Source: Candidatus Gastranaerophilales bacterium (GTDB lineage: Bacteria; Cyanobacteriota; Vampirovibrionia; Gastranaerophilales; Gastranaerophilaceae). Taken from it: 33,325 bases of DNA. Both the position numbers and the translations under genes were made by a program. This document shows positions 25,551 to 32,955 of this stretch, in pieces. The stretch covers positions 1-33,325 of the forward strand of contig CALUVJ010000015.1 in NCBI GenBank assembly GCA_944324195.1, given 5' to 3'. The first letter of the stretch is position 1. Each line of letters begins with the position of its first letter. The notes beneath the pieces were generated by a model, which was not told where the DNA came from, did not search any database, and saw nothing but the letters and a program-made list of their open reading frames with translations.

Positions 25551-25624
25551 GTCACTGCGAGAAAATCTTTGATTTTCGCGGCAGTCTACGGGATTGCTTC
25601 GTCGCATTCGCTCCTCGCAATGAC
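25551..25624 (-). repeat. TCATTGCGAG palindromic element, short form (74 bp)
   Basis: The ends are imperfect inverted repeats (GTCACTGCGAG at 25551-25561 and CTCGCAATGAC at 25614-25624). There is an inner hairpin GAAAATC-TTT-GATTTTC at 25561-25577. The reverse complement aligns with 33198-33296 over its whole length except for one 25-nt gap. Confidence 0.8.
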
Positions 25625-26159
25625 ATTTTTAGCTTTGACTTATCGGGTGACATTGGTTGTCATTCCACACTTGTTTTATTCTTCCCAGTCACCCTCGAAT
25701 GACCTTACTACTGGCTGGTTGCGTTGGGCGCTTTTTAATCCCTTTCCCTCGCCCCCTGTGGGAGAGCGGATTTTCGGTAGGGCGGAGCGAAGCGAGCCCG
25801 TAAGGTGTCGGGAAGCTGGGAACTTTCCGACACCCCGAATAATCCAAGGGGGTAAATGTTTTGGGCTGGCTGGTTTCTTTCCCTTGCCCCCTGTGGGAGA
25901 GGACGCAGTCGTGCTTGAACGTAGTGAAAGCTACGAATGCGGGTGAGGGGTAAATGAATGCGTGAGGGGTGAGGGGGCTTTTTTATGCCCAGATATCTTG
26001 TAATATTCCGCAGCTACAGATATCTGACATGCAGCGAAGTTTATTTATAAAATTATCCCGGACAGTAGTGAAAACCAGTTCAGGGTGACAATTTTAGCTT
26101 TTTAGTGTAAACTGCGATATAAATCCCAATAAACAAGGATTTACTCCTTCCGCAAGATA

Positions 26160-26168
26160 TGTTATCAT
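26160..26168 (+). promoter_or_regulatory. Extended -10-like element 6 nt before the HD gene
   Basis: TGT-TATCAT (5 of 6 to TATAAT, with the TGn extension) is followed by GTTAGT and the ATG at 26175. No Shine-Dalgarno sequence is present. A leaderless mRNA is inferred. Confidence 0.5.
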
Positions 26169-26174
26169 GTTAGT

Positions 26175-26981
26175 ATGAAATCAATAAAAGAAGTTTCGGT
26201 AGAGTCCAAAATATTAAAACGGCTCCAAAATCACCCTAATTGCCTGAAACTTGTGAATTATTTGTTTGAGGATGAAGAGCTGCAAGAAATGCAGGATTAC
26301 GCAAACAATGTTTCAATCAAGCGTTTGGGCTATAATGATCACGGTCCTGTCCATATGAGACAGGTCGCTGCTAATGCTATCAAAATGTTGAATATTCTTC
26401 ACGAATCGGGAATAAAAACTTCTCTTGAAACAGAAGAAATAGGTACATTTGAAGATAGTATGTGTTCGGTTATTTTAGCCGGTCTTATGCATGATTTGGG
26501 GATGATGATAGGCCGCCAGGGACATGAAGAAATGTCGGTTATTTTGGCAAAACCTATTATAGAGCGTGCGTTGATGGAAGTTTTCCCTCACGATTTACAT
26601 AAGCGTGTAATAATACGTTCGATAGTTATAGAAGCAATAATAGGGCATATGTCATCAAGAAAAATTCATTCAACGGAAGCCGGTATTATATTGATTGCAG
26701 ACGGTTGTGATATGACAAAAGGCAGAGCAAGAATACCGCTTTCTATAAATACCACTCCGCGTGTCGGGGATATTCATAAGTATTCTGCAAATGCTATTAA
26801 CAGAATTAGGATTCAACACGGTCAGCGCCGCCCGATTAAAATCAGTGTTGAGATGACGGCTGATGTCGGATTTTTCCAGATAGAAGAAGTTTTATTTACA
26901 AAAATAGATTCAAGTCCGGCAAAACAATATGTGGAATTATACGCCGGTGTTGAAGGTGACGAACCGAAGTGTTATTTGTAA
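26175..26981 (+). CDS. HD-domain metal-dependent phosphohydrolase
   Basis: HD-domain proteins are divalent-metal phosphohydrolases acting on nucleotides or nucleic acids. The metal ligands are visible: H60 (HGPVH), the HD pair H106-D107 in LAGLMHDLGM, H117, H158 (IIGHMS) and D176 (IADGCDMTKGR). The C-terminal part, from about 195 (INTTPRVGDIHKYSANAINR), carries extra strands not belonging to the HD core. The substrate is unknown. It stands alone, starts without a Shine-Dalgarno sequence, and abuts the converging TPR/NHL gene with no intervening base. Confidence 0.85.
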   Translation: MKSIKEVSVESKILKRLQNHPNCLKLVNYLFEDEELQEMQDYANNVSIKRLGYNDHGPVHMRQVAANAIKMLNILHESGIKTSLETEEIGTFEDSMCSVILAGLMHDLGMMIGRQGHEEMSVILAKPIIERALMEVFPHDLHKRVIIRSIVIEAIIGHMSSRKIHSTEAGIILIADGCDMTKGRARIPLSINTTPRVGDIHKYSANAINRIRIQHGQRRPIKISVEMTADVGFFQIEEVLFTKIDSSPAKQYVELYAGVEGDEPKCYL

Positions 26982-27812
26982 TTAGTTGGTAATTTTCTGT
27001 CTGTATACCGAATTAGAGCCCTGACAGGTTATAAAAAGCATGTTGCCTTCCGCATGAAGTCCGTAAGGTTTATCAAGTTTTGAAACAAGAACAGATGGTG
27101 TGCCTTGCGGTGTTATTTTTATAACATTACCTGAGTTATAATTTGATACATAAATATTTCCTACACTATCGGAAGCAAGGCTTATTGGGCCGTTTATTAA
27201 AGCGCTTTTTAAAAAGACTTGCCGCTTGCCGTCCGGTGTAATTTTTATTATTGTGTTATCAGAAAACGTTGCTATGTAGATATTTCCGGAGCTGTCAGAA
27301 GTTATACCTGTAGGACTTAAAATATTTTCGTATATTCCCGATTTGGTTGCTGTTTTAGAAGGTGCATTTGATTGAGGTGCAGGCAGTGTGGTTGAGATTT
27401 TAATTGATTCGGCAAGTTCCTGCCCTCTTTTATAATAATTGCTTGTTTCCGGAATTAATTTTAAGTATTCGGATGCTTTTGTATAATCTTCAAGTTTAGA
27501 GCTCATTAGTGCAAGTTTATATATTACTTCATAATCATTAGGATTTCTTAAGTAAACTTGCTTGTATACAGATAATGCTTCCGCATATTGTTTAAGATAT
27601 TCTAAAACGGCAGCAAGATTGTAGTAGGCGTCAATATAATCCGGATATGTTCGGACGGCAGAACGAAAAGATTCAATTGCACGTTCATACATGCCGAGTT
27701 TATAAAAATCAATACCTTGATTGTAATCAAGTTTTGCATCGACCGGAATCTCAGCTGCGTATACTGATATGGATGTTGATAGTAAAATTATTGCGAAAAA
27801 TTTCTTTAGCAT
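26982..27812 (-). CDS. Secreted TPR protein with NHL/SMP-30-like beta-propeller part
   Basis: Residues 1-19 form a signal peptide (MLKKFFAIILLSTSISVYA). TPR units cover about 25-140 (GIDFYKLGMYERAIESFRSA, then an AAVLEYLKQYAEALSVYKQV unit). A Ser/Pro/Thr linker follows, then about 165-276 contains propeller-type repeats: SPTGITSDSSGNIYIATFSD, GPISLASDSVGNIYVSNYNS and KPYGLHAEGNMLFITCQGSN. Only about three blades are present, fewer than a closed propeller, so it may be partial or oligomerise. Function unknown; probably periplasmic. The frame is open to a GTG at 27818, but a TATAAT six bases before the ATG at 27812 favours the ATG. Confidence 0.8.
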   Translation of the reverse strand: MLKKFFAIILLSTSISVYAAEIPVDAKLDYNQGIDFYKLGMYERAIESFRSAVRTYPDYIDAYYNLAAVLEYLKQYAEALSVYKQVYLRNPNDYEVIYKLALMSSKLEDYTKASEYLKLIPETSNYYKRGQELAESIKISTTLPAPQSNAPSKTATKSGIYENILSPTGITSDSSGNIYIATFSDNTIIKITPDGKRQVFLKSALINGPISLASDSVGNIYVSNYNSGNVIKITPQGTPSVLVSKLDKPYGLHAEGNMLFITCQGSNSVYRQKITN

Positions 27813-27818
27813 AGGCAC

Positions 27819-27827
27819 ATTATACCA
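27819..27827 (-). promoter_or_regulatory. Extended -10 element 6 nt before the TPR/NHL start codon
   Basis: On the minus strand TGG-TATAAT (perfect hexamer plus TGn) is followed by GTGCCT and the ATG at 27812. Predicted transcription starts at the A of the ATG. This also decides the start codon. The divergent miaA element lies 21 nt away. Confidence 0.6.
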
Positions 27828-27845
27828 CAGTTTTTAATTTTAAGG

Positions 27846-27851
27846 TATTAT
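27846..27851 (+). promoter_or_regulatory. -10-like hexamer 6 nt before the miaA start codon
   Basis: TATTAT (5 of 6) is followed by ATAAAT and the ATG at 27858. An AAGG at 27842-27845 is 12 nt from the ATG, too far for a normal ribosome binding site. A leaderless mRNA is inferred. Confidence 0.45.
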
Positions 27852-27857
27852 ATAAAT

Positions 27858-28706
27858 ATGAGACCAAAAGTTGTAGCAGTTGTTGGTCCTACGGCCAGCG
27901 GTAAAACAAAAATGGCAATTGAGCTTGCGCATGAACTTAACGGAGAAATTATTTCTGCCGATTCGCGCCTTGTCTATAAAGGTTTTAACATTGCGGCTGC
28001 AAAGCCGACTATTGAAGAGCGTGAAGGAATTCCGCATTATATGATGGACATTGTGGAGCCGGAATTTGATTATTCTGTCGGGAATTATTATGATGAAGCT
28101 AAAAAAATAATTTTTGACATAATTTCACGCGGAAAAATGCCGATTGTTGCAGGCGGTACAGGTTTATATATAAGAATCTTGCTCGAGCATTATAACTTGC
28201 CGCGAGTGGAAGCAAATTACGAATTGCGCAGTGAATTGGAAGAGAAGGATAAAGAAGAATTATTAAAGGAACTTGAAGAACTGGACGGCAAGACATACGA
28301 ACGTATGAGAGATGCCAATAAGCGTCGAATTGTGAGAGCTATAGAGGTTATTCGAACTTTAAATAAACCTATTTCCCAAATAGAGCTTGAAAAAGAACCT
28401 GAATTTGAGGTTGATTGGAGAATGCCGGTATTAACTTCAAGACAGGATTTATATGACAAAATTAATCGTCGTGTTGATGTAATGATAGAAAACGGTTTGG
28501 TAGAAGAAACACAGTATTTATTAAAAAAGCATGGCCGTATTAAAAATTTTGTTGACACTATCGGTTATCGGGAAATTCTGTCTTATTTGGACGGAGAATA
28601 TTCATTGGAAGATGCCGCAGAAAAATTAAAGCAGCATACAAGGAATTATGCAAAGAGACAGCTTACCTGGTTCAGGCAAAATCCAAAACTGGAGGTTAAT
28701 ATTTAA
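27858..28706 (+). CDS. miaA: tRNA dimethylallyltransferase
   Basis: MiaA transfers the dimethylallyl group to N6 of A37 in tRNAs reading UNN codons. Visible motifs are the P-loop VGPTASGKT at 9-17, EIISADSRLVYKG at 30-42, IPHYMMDIVEP, and PIVAGGTGLYIRILL. RRIVRAIEVI, FVDTIGYREIL and the C-terminal RNYAKRQLTWFR also match. The conserved DSxQVY motif reads DSRLVY, and the usual DIGTAKP reads NIAAAKP; otherwise the protein is ordinary. The length of 282 aa is a little short of the usual ~300. It diverges from the TPR/NHL gene across a 45-nt gap. Confidence 0.95.
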   Translation: MRPKVVAVVGPTASGKTKMAIELAHELNGEIISADSRLVYKGFNIAAAKPTIEEREGIPHYMMDIVEPEFDYSVGNYYDEAKKIIFDIISRGKMPIVAGGTGLYIRILLEHYNLPRVEANYELRSELEEKDKEELLKELEELDGKTYERMRDANKRRIVRAIEVIRTLNKPISQIELEKEPEFEVDWRMPVLTSRQDLYDKINRRVDVMIENGLVEETQYLLKKHGRIKNFVDTIGYREILSYLDGEYSLEDAAEKLKQHTRNYAKRQLTWFRQNPKLEVNI

Positions 28707-28805
28707 ATTTCTCCAAAAAGACTAGTACTATTATCTAATCGAAATTTATTATAATTCATTATTTACGGTAATTTATATAGTTGCGGACAGTGCCAATATG
28801 TAAAT

Positions 28806-28961
28806 ATGAAAATAAAAAGTTTCTTTAAATTAGTTAACCGAAAAATTAATAAGTATGATAAAGCCGCTTCAAATCCGTTTGAACCGGTTCCGCTTACAAT
28901 CACTCTTGTCTGGATTGAAGAAGATAAATCTGAAAGAAATTGTTCAGATTATACTAATTGA
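28806..28961 (+). CDS. Possible small protein (51 aa)
   Basis: An ATG-initiated frame encodes 51 residues, beginning MKIKSFFKLVNRKINKYDKA and continuing with NPFEPVPLTITLVWIEED. Codon use looks like that of neighbouring genes, and the composition (basic start, hydrophobic middle, acidic end) is protein-like. There is no clear ribosome binding site. Its last 13 bases overlap the end of the converging gene at 28949. I know no family for it. Confidence 0.4.
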   Translation: MKIKSFFKLVNRKINKYDKAASNPFEPVPLTITLVWIEEDKSERNCSDYTN

Positions 28962-29389
28962 TCTATTTTTTGATTAATATCAATTCCTTTCTCTCTACAA
29001 GCTTCTGCTACGATTTGTTTTTCTTCGGGCAGAAGCTTGTCAAAAAGCGAAGCCAGCAGGAATGTTGAACCAAAAGCGGCGGCGCCGGCAAGCCCGGCAA
29101 TAATTATACCGCTTCCCGACGCCAGACCGAGAATGGCTGCCGGCGCCGCGATATATCCGAGACATTTAATTGCGGATTTCCCGAGTTCTTTCAAACCGCA
29201 TTCCCAATTGAGTCCTTCAATTTTTTCACCGTTTTTATTATATTTTAGTTTGAAAGCTCCGGGTACTGTCAAAAAATCCAGCAGACAAAAAATCCCTCCC
29301 AGTGCGGCGCTGCACTTTGCATTTTTATTTTGGGAAAATTTCTCAACCCCTTTCCCGATAAAAGTATTTGCAGAACTTATTGCGACCAT
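28949..29389 (-). CDS. Hydrophobic protein of unknown function (146 aa)
   Basis: I do not recognise this gene. Residues about 28-46 (AALGGIFCLLDFLTVPGAFK) and about 76-114 (CLGYIAAPAAILGLASGSGI followed by IIAGLAGAAAFGSTFLLASLF) are hydrophobic and Gly/Ala-rich, suggesting two or three membrane helices. The C-terminus is charged (KLLPEEKQIVAEACREKG). GGGGA four bases before the ATG is a plausible ribosome binding site. The Gly/Ala-rich segment recalls the protein at the left window edge, though no clear homology is visible. Confidence 0.65.
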   Translation of the reverse strand: MVAISSANTFIGKGVEKFSQNKNAKCSAALGGIFCLLDFLTVPGAFKLKYNKNGEKIEGLNWECGLKELGKSAIKCLGYIAAPAAILGLASGSGIIIAGLAGAAAFGSTFLLASLFDKLLPEEKQIVAEACREKGIDINQKIDQLV

Positions 29390-29485
29390 AAAATCCCCAT
29401 TAACTTAAATCAATTCCTTATATATTAAAAGGTAAAATTGTATTAAAAATTGCTTTTTAGATTACAAAATATTAAAATTAATCAT

Positions 29486-29959
29486 ATGGAGAAAAAAATT
29501 GCAGAAATATTAATTCAAAAGAAATTAACAATCTCAACCGCGGAGTCTTGTACCGGCGGCCTTTTGAGTTCAAAACTTACAGATGTTGCCGGAAGCTCGG
29601 CATATGTTACATTGAATGTTGTAACGTATGCAAATGAAGCAAAGCATAAAATTTTAGGCGTAAGCATGGATACTTTGAAAAATTATGGGGCGGTAAGCGA
29701 GGAATGTGCTTTGGAAATGGCACAAGGTTTGCAAAAACTAACAGGTTCTGATGTTTGTGTATCTACAACCGGAATTGCAGGACCGGCTGGCGGAAGTAAA
29801 GAAAAGCCGGTTGGCCTTATGTATTCTGCAATTTATACACAAAGGAAACACCAAATCTACAAAATATTACTTTCACCAAATATAGACAGAGTGACAATGA
29901 AAGAAGAATTTGCAAAAGCTGTACTTAATAATATTTACACATTTTTAGCTTTTGTATAA
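29486..29959 (+). CDS. pncC: Nicotinamide-nucleotide amidohydrolase (CinA C-terminal family)
   Basis: PncC deamidates nicotinamide mononucleotide to nicotinate mononucleotide in pyridine nucleotide recycling. The 157-aa stand-alone domain shows STAESCTGGLLSSKLTDVAG near the N-terminus, VVTYANEAKHKILGV, GAVSEECALEMAQG and TTGIAGPAGGSKEKPVGLMY, all diagnostic of the family. The N-terminal CinA (molybdopterin-binding-like) domain is absent, as in YgaD/YdeJ-type proteins. The ATG at 29486 gives the standard length; an upstream in-frame TTG at 29450 would add 12 unconserved residues. TAAAAT lies 7 nt before the ATG and there is no Shine-Dalgarno sequence. Confidence 0.92.
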   Translation: MEKKIAEILIQKKLTISTAESCTGGLLSSKLTDVAGSSAYVTLNVVTYANEAKHKILGVSMDTLKNYGAVSEECALEMAQGLQKLTGSDVCVSTTGIAGPAGGSKEKPVGLMYSAIYTQRKHQIYKILLSPNIDRVTMKEEFAKAVLNNIYTFLAFV

Positions 29960-29962
29960 AAT
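29957..29962 (+). promoter_or_regulatory. -10-like hexamer 6 nt before the TonB_C/TPR gene
   Basis: TAAAAT (5 of 6) overlaps the pncC stop and is followed by AAAGAT and the ATG at 29969. No Shine-Dalgarno sequence is present. The spacing equals that of five other genes in the window. Confidence 0.4.
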
Positions 29963-29968
29963 AAAGAT

Positions 29969-30778
29969 ATGGGAGTAGGTATTAAAAAGTTCGTTTTATT
30001 ATGCTTAAGTATTCTGCTTTTTTCGCAGATATGTACTTTTGCGGAACAAAGTAATAATAACGGATTACAAAACGACTTTTCCGACTATATGGCGGCTTTG
30101 CAGGGCAAGATTCAAAAAAGTTGGAATCCTCCTGATTGTATGGAGCATGACGGACATGCAACGGTAAAATTCAGTATAACAAGGAGCGGTGATGTATATT
30201 CAAGCGAGATTCTTGAAAGTTCCGGCGACCCTGTTTTTGATGAGTCTGCGCTGGAAGCCGTTAGAAAATCTTCTCCTTTTGCTCATTTTCCGGCCAATAC
30301 TTCCAGAGGTTCGCTGACAATTAAATATTCTTTTGATACTTCTATTGTAAAAACTTACGATATGCAGAATTATTTAGCCAATGCGGATAAATTCTTTAAT
30401 GTGAATAATGAAGCCGCATTAGATTATATTAACAAGGCGATTGATGAAGTTCAAGGCGATACGAATGCATATTTTCTTTATGGGAAAAGAAGTAAAATAA
30501 AACGTGCTCTCGGCGATGTGCAGGGAGCAGAAGCTGATCTGAATGAGTCAAAAAGATTGAAAGCCAGATACGATCAGAAAAGGATAATGGCAAGTAAACT
30601 GATAGCAGAGATGGAGCAGTCGCCGTATTCATATTTTAATCTTGCGCATTCTTATGAAATTGCCGGCGATTATGAAAAAGCTATAGAGGCTATTGATAAA
30701 GCCATTGCACTTACAGAGTTGAATAATAATTATAAACGTTACAGGAATGATCTTATAAATAAAAAGACTGCCTTATAA
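29969..30778 (+). CDS. Secreted protein with TonB C-terminal domain and TPR repeats
   Basis: A signal peptide covers about 1-25 (KKFVLLCLSILLFSQICTFA). Residues about 35-120 form a TonB C-terminal-type domain: LQGKIQKSWNPP, ATVKFSITRSGDVYSSEILE, SSGDPVFDESALEAVRKSSP. This domain in TonB contacts outer-membrane transporters. Here it lacks the TonB membrane anchor and proline-rich spacer, so it is not a classical TonB. The C-terminal half has TPR-like helices (AALDYINKAIDEVQGDTNAY and SYFNLAHSYEIAGDYEKAIE). The role is unknown; an envelope scaffold is a reasonable guess. It starts 9 nt after pncC and ends at a strong terminator. Confidence 0.85.
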   Translation: MGVGIKKFVLLCLSILLFSQICTFAEQSNNNGLQNDFSDYMAALQGKIQKSWNPPDCMEHDGHATVKFSITRSGDVYSSEILESSGDPVFDESALEAVRKSSPFAHFPANTSRGSLTIKYSFDTSIVKTYDMQNYLANADKFFNVNNEAALDYINKAIDEVQGDTNAYFLYGKRSKIKRALGDVQGAEADLNESKRLKARYDQKRIMASKLIAEMEQSPYSYFNLAHSYEIAGDYEKAIEAIDKAIALTELNNNYKRYRNDLINKKTAL

Positions 30779-30793
30779 AATTTATAAAAATAA

Positions 30794-30826
30794 TCGGAGT
30801 AAATTATCTTTACTCCGACTGTTTTT
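30794..30826 (+). terminator. Rho-independent terminator between converging genes
   Basis: TCGGAGTAAA (30794-30803) pairs perfectly with TTTACTCCGA (30809-30818) around a 5-nt loop. CTGTTTTT follows. It overlaps the 3' end of the GGDEF gene, and the A-rich left flank could let it work for that gene too. Confidence 0.85.
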
Positions 30827-31697
30827 ACATTTCTAAATTCATTTGAGAGAATTGAATAATCTTATTTTTCCCTCGATGTTTTGCGTTATAAAGAGCATGC
30901 TCAGCATATCTTATAACCGTATTTGCATCCTCATCGACATCCGGCATGCAAGGATATGTTGAAATTCCGCCGGAGATTGTTACCTTGTGGGCTTCATCTT
31001 CGCCTGCCGGAATAAATTCCATTTTTTCAACTTCACGTCTGAATCTTTCGCCGAACAAAAATGCGTTTTCTTCCGATGTATTAGGTAGAACCAGCAAAAA
31101 TTCTTCGTCGCCGTATCTTGTAAGTATGTCCTCTTTCCTGATCATTGCGCTTAATTTGTTGGCAATATTTCTTAAAAGAATGTCGCCCCATTCATATCCG
31201 AACATATCATTTACAACTTTGAAGAAATCAATATCAAATAATATGCACGAAAGTTTTGTTCCGTAACGTTTTGAACGGGAAATTTCTTCTTCTAAACGTT
31301 CTTGCAGATATTTTCTGTTATGCAAGCCGGTTAAGTCATCTGTTGTAGAAACTCTTTCCAATTTATCTTTTAAAGCCTTAATTTTTAACAGAGCTTTAAC
31401 TCTTACGATTAATTCATCTTTGTCTGCCGGATTTTTTATAAAATCATACCCTTCAGCCCTTACTGTAACATCCCGTCTTGTAGGGCCGAAAAATAAAATC
31501 GGACAAGGGAATTTGTTTGTCATAAGTGCATCTTTTGCTGCATCTATATTTTCTACAATCATCAAAGAAGGATTAATTACCGCATAATCTTTCATTTGTT
31601 CAATTGTAACAACTCTTACCTCGACTTCGTCAATTTCAGACAGTACCGCTTGAAGTTCCGGCATTGGTTTTGATGAATAAATAACAATGTTGCTCAT
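30825..31697 (-). CDS. GGDEF-domain protein with receiver-like N-terminal domain
   Basis: GGDEF domains make cyclic di-GMP. Residues 1-105 look like a response-regulator receiver, ending KNPADKDELIVRVKALLK. The position of the phospho-accepting Asp reads LMIVENID, with E49, a substitution that often mimics phosphorylation. The GGDEF domain (about 118-285) has DDLTGLHNR, the metal-binding LFDIDFFK (D155), and the signature RYGDEEF at 194-200, so the canonical GG[D/E]EF reads GDEEF. An inhibitory-site RxxD (R187-D190) sits five residues upstream, as in feedback-controlled cyclases. Activity is therefore uncertain. AGAGGA precedes the ATG. It forms a single-gene unit. Confidence 0.9.
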   Translation of the reverse strand: MSNIVIYSSKPMPELQAVLSEIDEVEVRVVTIEQMKDYAVINPSLMIVENIDAAKDALMTNKFPCPILFFGPTRRDVTVRAEGYDFIKNPADKDELIVRVKALLKIKALKDKLERVSTTDDLTGLHNRKYLQERLEEEISRSKRYGTKLSCILFDIDFFKVVNDMFGYEWGDILLRNIANKLSAMIRKEDILTRYGDEEFLLVLPNTSEENAFLFGERFRREVEKMEFIPAGEDEAHKVTISGGISTYPCMPDVDEDANTVIRYAEHALYNAKHRGKNKIIQFSQMNLEM

Positions 31698-31781
31698 AAG
31701 TTTTCCTCTTATTTTAATAAATTCTTTTATATTAAATATACACTAATTGTAACGTTTTGTAAAATGGTTATTTATTAAAAT

Positions 31782-31809
31782 AAAAAGGCCGGCTTTTAAG
31801 CCGGCCTTT
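31782..31809 (-). terminator. Rho-independent terminator of the aminotransferase gene
   Basis: AAAGGCCGGCTT (31784-31795) and AAGCCGGCCTTT (31798-31809) form a perfect stem. On the minus strand it is followed by a run of U, 28 nt past the aminotransferase stop. Confidence 0.85.
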
Positions 31810-31836
31810 CATTTTAAATAAATTTAATTGTATGTA

Positions 31837-32955
31837 CTATACTGCTGCCTTAGATTTTTCAATGCAGTTGATAAGAGTGGAAGCAACTGTTTTTTGTTCT
31901 TCAAGCGTCAATTCAGGGAACATAGGCAGAGAAATTACACATTCGGTATCTTTTTCAGTGTTAGGGAGCATTCCCTTAGTCCAGCCAAGATGTGAATGAA
32001 CTTTTTGGAGATGCAGCGGCACCGGATAATAAAGCATAGCACCGATTCCGGCTTCCTGAAGCATTTTATGAATGTTGTCTCTGTTCGGAATTTTAACTGT
32101 GTATTGATGGTAAACACAATACGTATCAGCTAATTCTTTTGGAGTTTGGATGTCAGCGCACCCGGCAAATAACTCATTGTAAGTTTTAGCATGTTCTCTT
32201 CTTAATTTATTCCACTCATCAATGTAATTAAGTTTTACTCTCAAAATAGCTGCTTGAATTTCATCCAGACGGGAGTTAACTCCGATTTCATCGTGATAAT
32301 ATCTTACCGCACCGCCATGGTTTCTTAAAGCAATAACTCTGTTTCTCAGATTTTCGCTGTTAACAGTTATCAAGCCGCCGTCTCCCATACCGCCGAGATT
32401 TTTGGTCGGATAAAAACTATAGCAGCCGATATCACCAAACGTACCGACTTTTTGGCCTTTATATTCAGCACCGATTGCCTGACAACAATCTTCAATTACG
32501 TATAGGTTATACCGTTTTGCAATATCCATAATAGCATCCATATCACAAGGCTGGCCGTATAGATGAACCGGTATAATAGCTTTTGTTTTCGGCGTAATTC
32601 TTTCTTCGATTTTTTTAGGATCAATATTGAATGTGTCTGGATCAATATCCGCAAAAACAGGAGTTGCACCTACAATACCGATAGCTTCCGTAGTAGCGAC
32701 AAATGTAAATGCAGTTGTTATAACTTCGTCTCCTTTGCCTATATCAAGTGCTCTGAGAGCAAGGTGGAGAGCATCTGTACCGGAGTTTAGAGCAACTGTG
32801 TAATTGCACCCTATGTATTTTGCAAGTTCAACTTCCAAAGCTTTGCAGTTTGGGCCAAGTATGTATGAACCTGAACGCAGAACTTCACAAACAGCTTTTT
32901 CTATTTGGTCTCCGATTTTTGCATACTGTCTTTTTGAATCTAAAATTGGTATCAT
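31837..32955 (-). CDS. DegT/DnrJ/EryC1/StrS-family sugar aminotransferase
   Basis: These PLP enzymes aminate nucleotide-linked keto sugars for surface polysaccharides. In 372 aa are seen: NSGTDALHLALRAL (cofactor phosphate binding), DEVITTAFTFVATTEAI, FADIDPDTFNIDP, IPVHLYGQPCDMDAI, EDCCQAIGAEYKG with PLP-contacting D156, and CYSFYPTKNLGGMGDGG with the Schiff-base lysine K185. RLDEIQAAILRVKL is also standard. The exact sugar (for example a 3- or 4-keto-6-deoxyhexose) cannot be told from sequence. No other sugar-nucleotide genes are in the window. AGGAGG lies before the ATG. It has its own terminator. Confidence 0.93.
   Translation of the reverse strand: MIPILDSKRQYAKIGDQIEKAVCEVLRSGSYILGPNCKALEVELAKYIGCNYTVALNSGTDALHLALRALDIGKGDEVITTAFTFVATTEAIGIVGATPVFADIDPDTFNIDPKKIEERITPKTKAIIPVHLYGQPCDMDAIMDIAKRYNLYVIEDCCQAIGAEYKGQKVGTFGDIGCYSFYPTKNLGGMGDGGLITVNSENLRNRVIALRNHGGAVRYYHDEIGVNSRLDEIQAAILRVKLNYIDEWNKLRREHAKTYNELFAGCADIQTPKELADTYCVYHQYTVKIPNRDNIHKMLQEAGIGAMLYYPVPLHLQKVHSHLGWTKGMLPNTEKDTECVISLPMFPELTLEEQKTVASTLINCIEKSKAAV

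Larger units (their letters stand above)
25226..26174. repeat. Gene-free island of small palindromic repeats
   Basis: No credible gene lies in these 949 bases. The stretch is assembled from short modules: a hairpin at 25288-25332, G/C-rich CCCTCGCCCC-type blocks at 25497-25521, 25741-25770 and 25878-25902, a TCATTGCGAG palindrome at 25551-25624, a GTCATTC/GAATGAC pair at 25659-25703, and a hairpin GGTGTCGG...CCGACACC at 25804-25834. It also holds GGGTAAATG-TTGG segments and a GTGAGGGGTGAGGGGG run near 25960. Base composition is far more GC-rich than the flanking genes. Confidence 0.75.

Noticed and set aside
25569..25946. Open frame of 125 codons (and one of 111 codons on the other strand at 25272-25607) in the repeat island
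   Set aside because: Both run straight through palindromic repeats, have Pro/Ser/Arg-rich low-complexity products, and lack ribosome binding sites. They are frames created by GC-rich repeats.
25226..26174. Possible CRISPR array
   Set aside because: Repeats differ in type, length and orientation, and there are no evenly spaced identical units or unique spacers. No cas gene is nearby.
29969..30778. Calling this gene tonB
   Set aside because: Only the C-terminal TonB-type domain is present. The membrane anchor and Pro-rich spacer are missing, a cleavable signal peptide is predicted, and exbB/exbD are absent.
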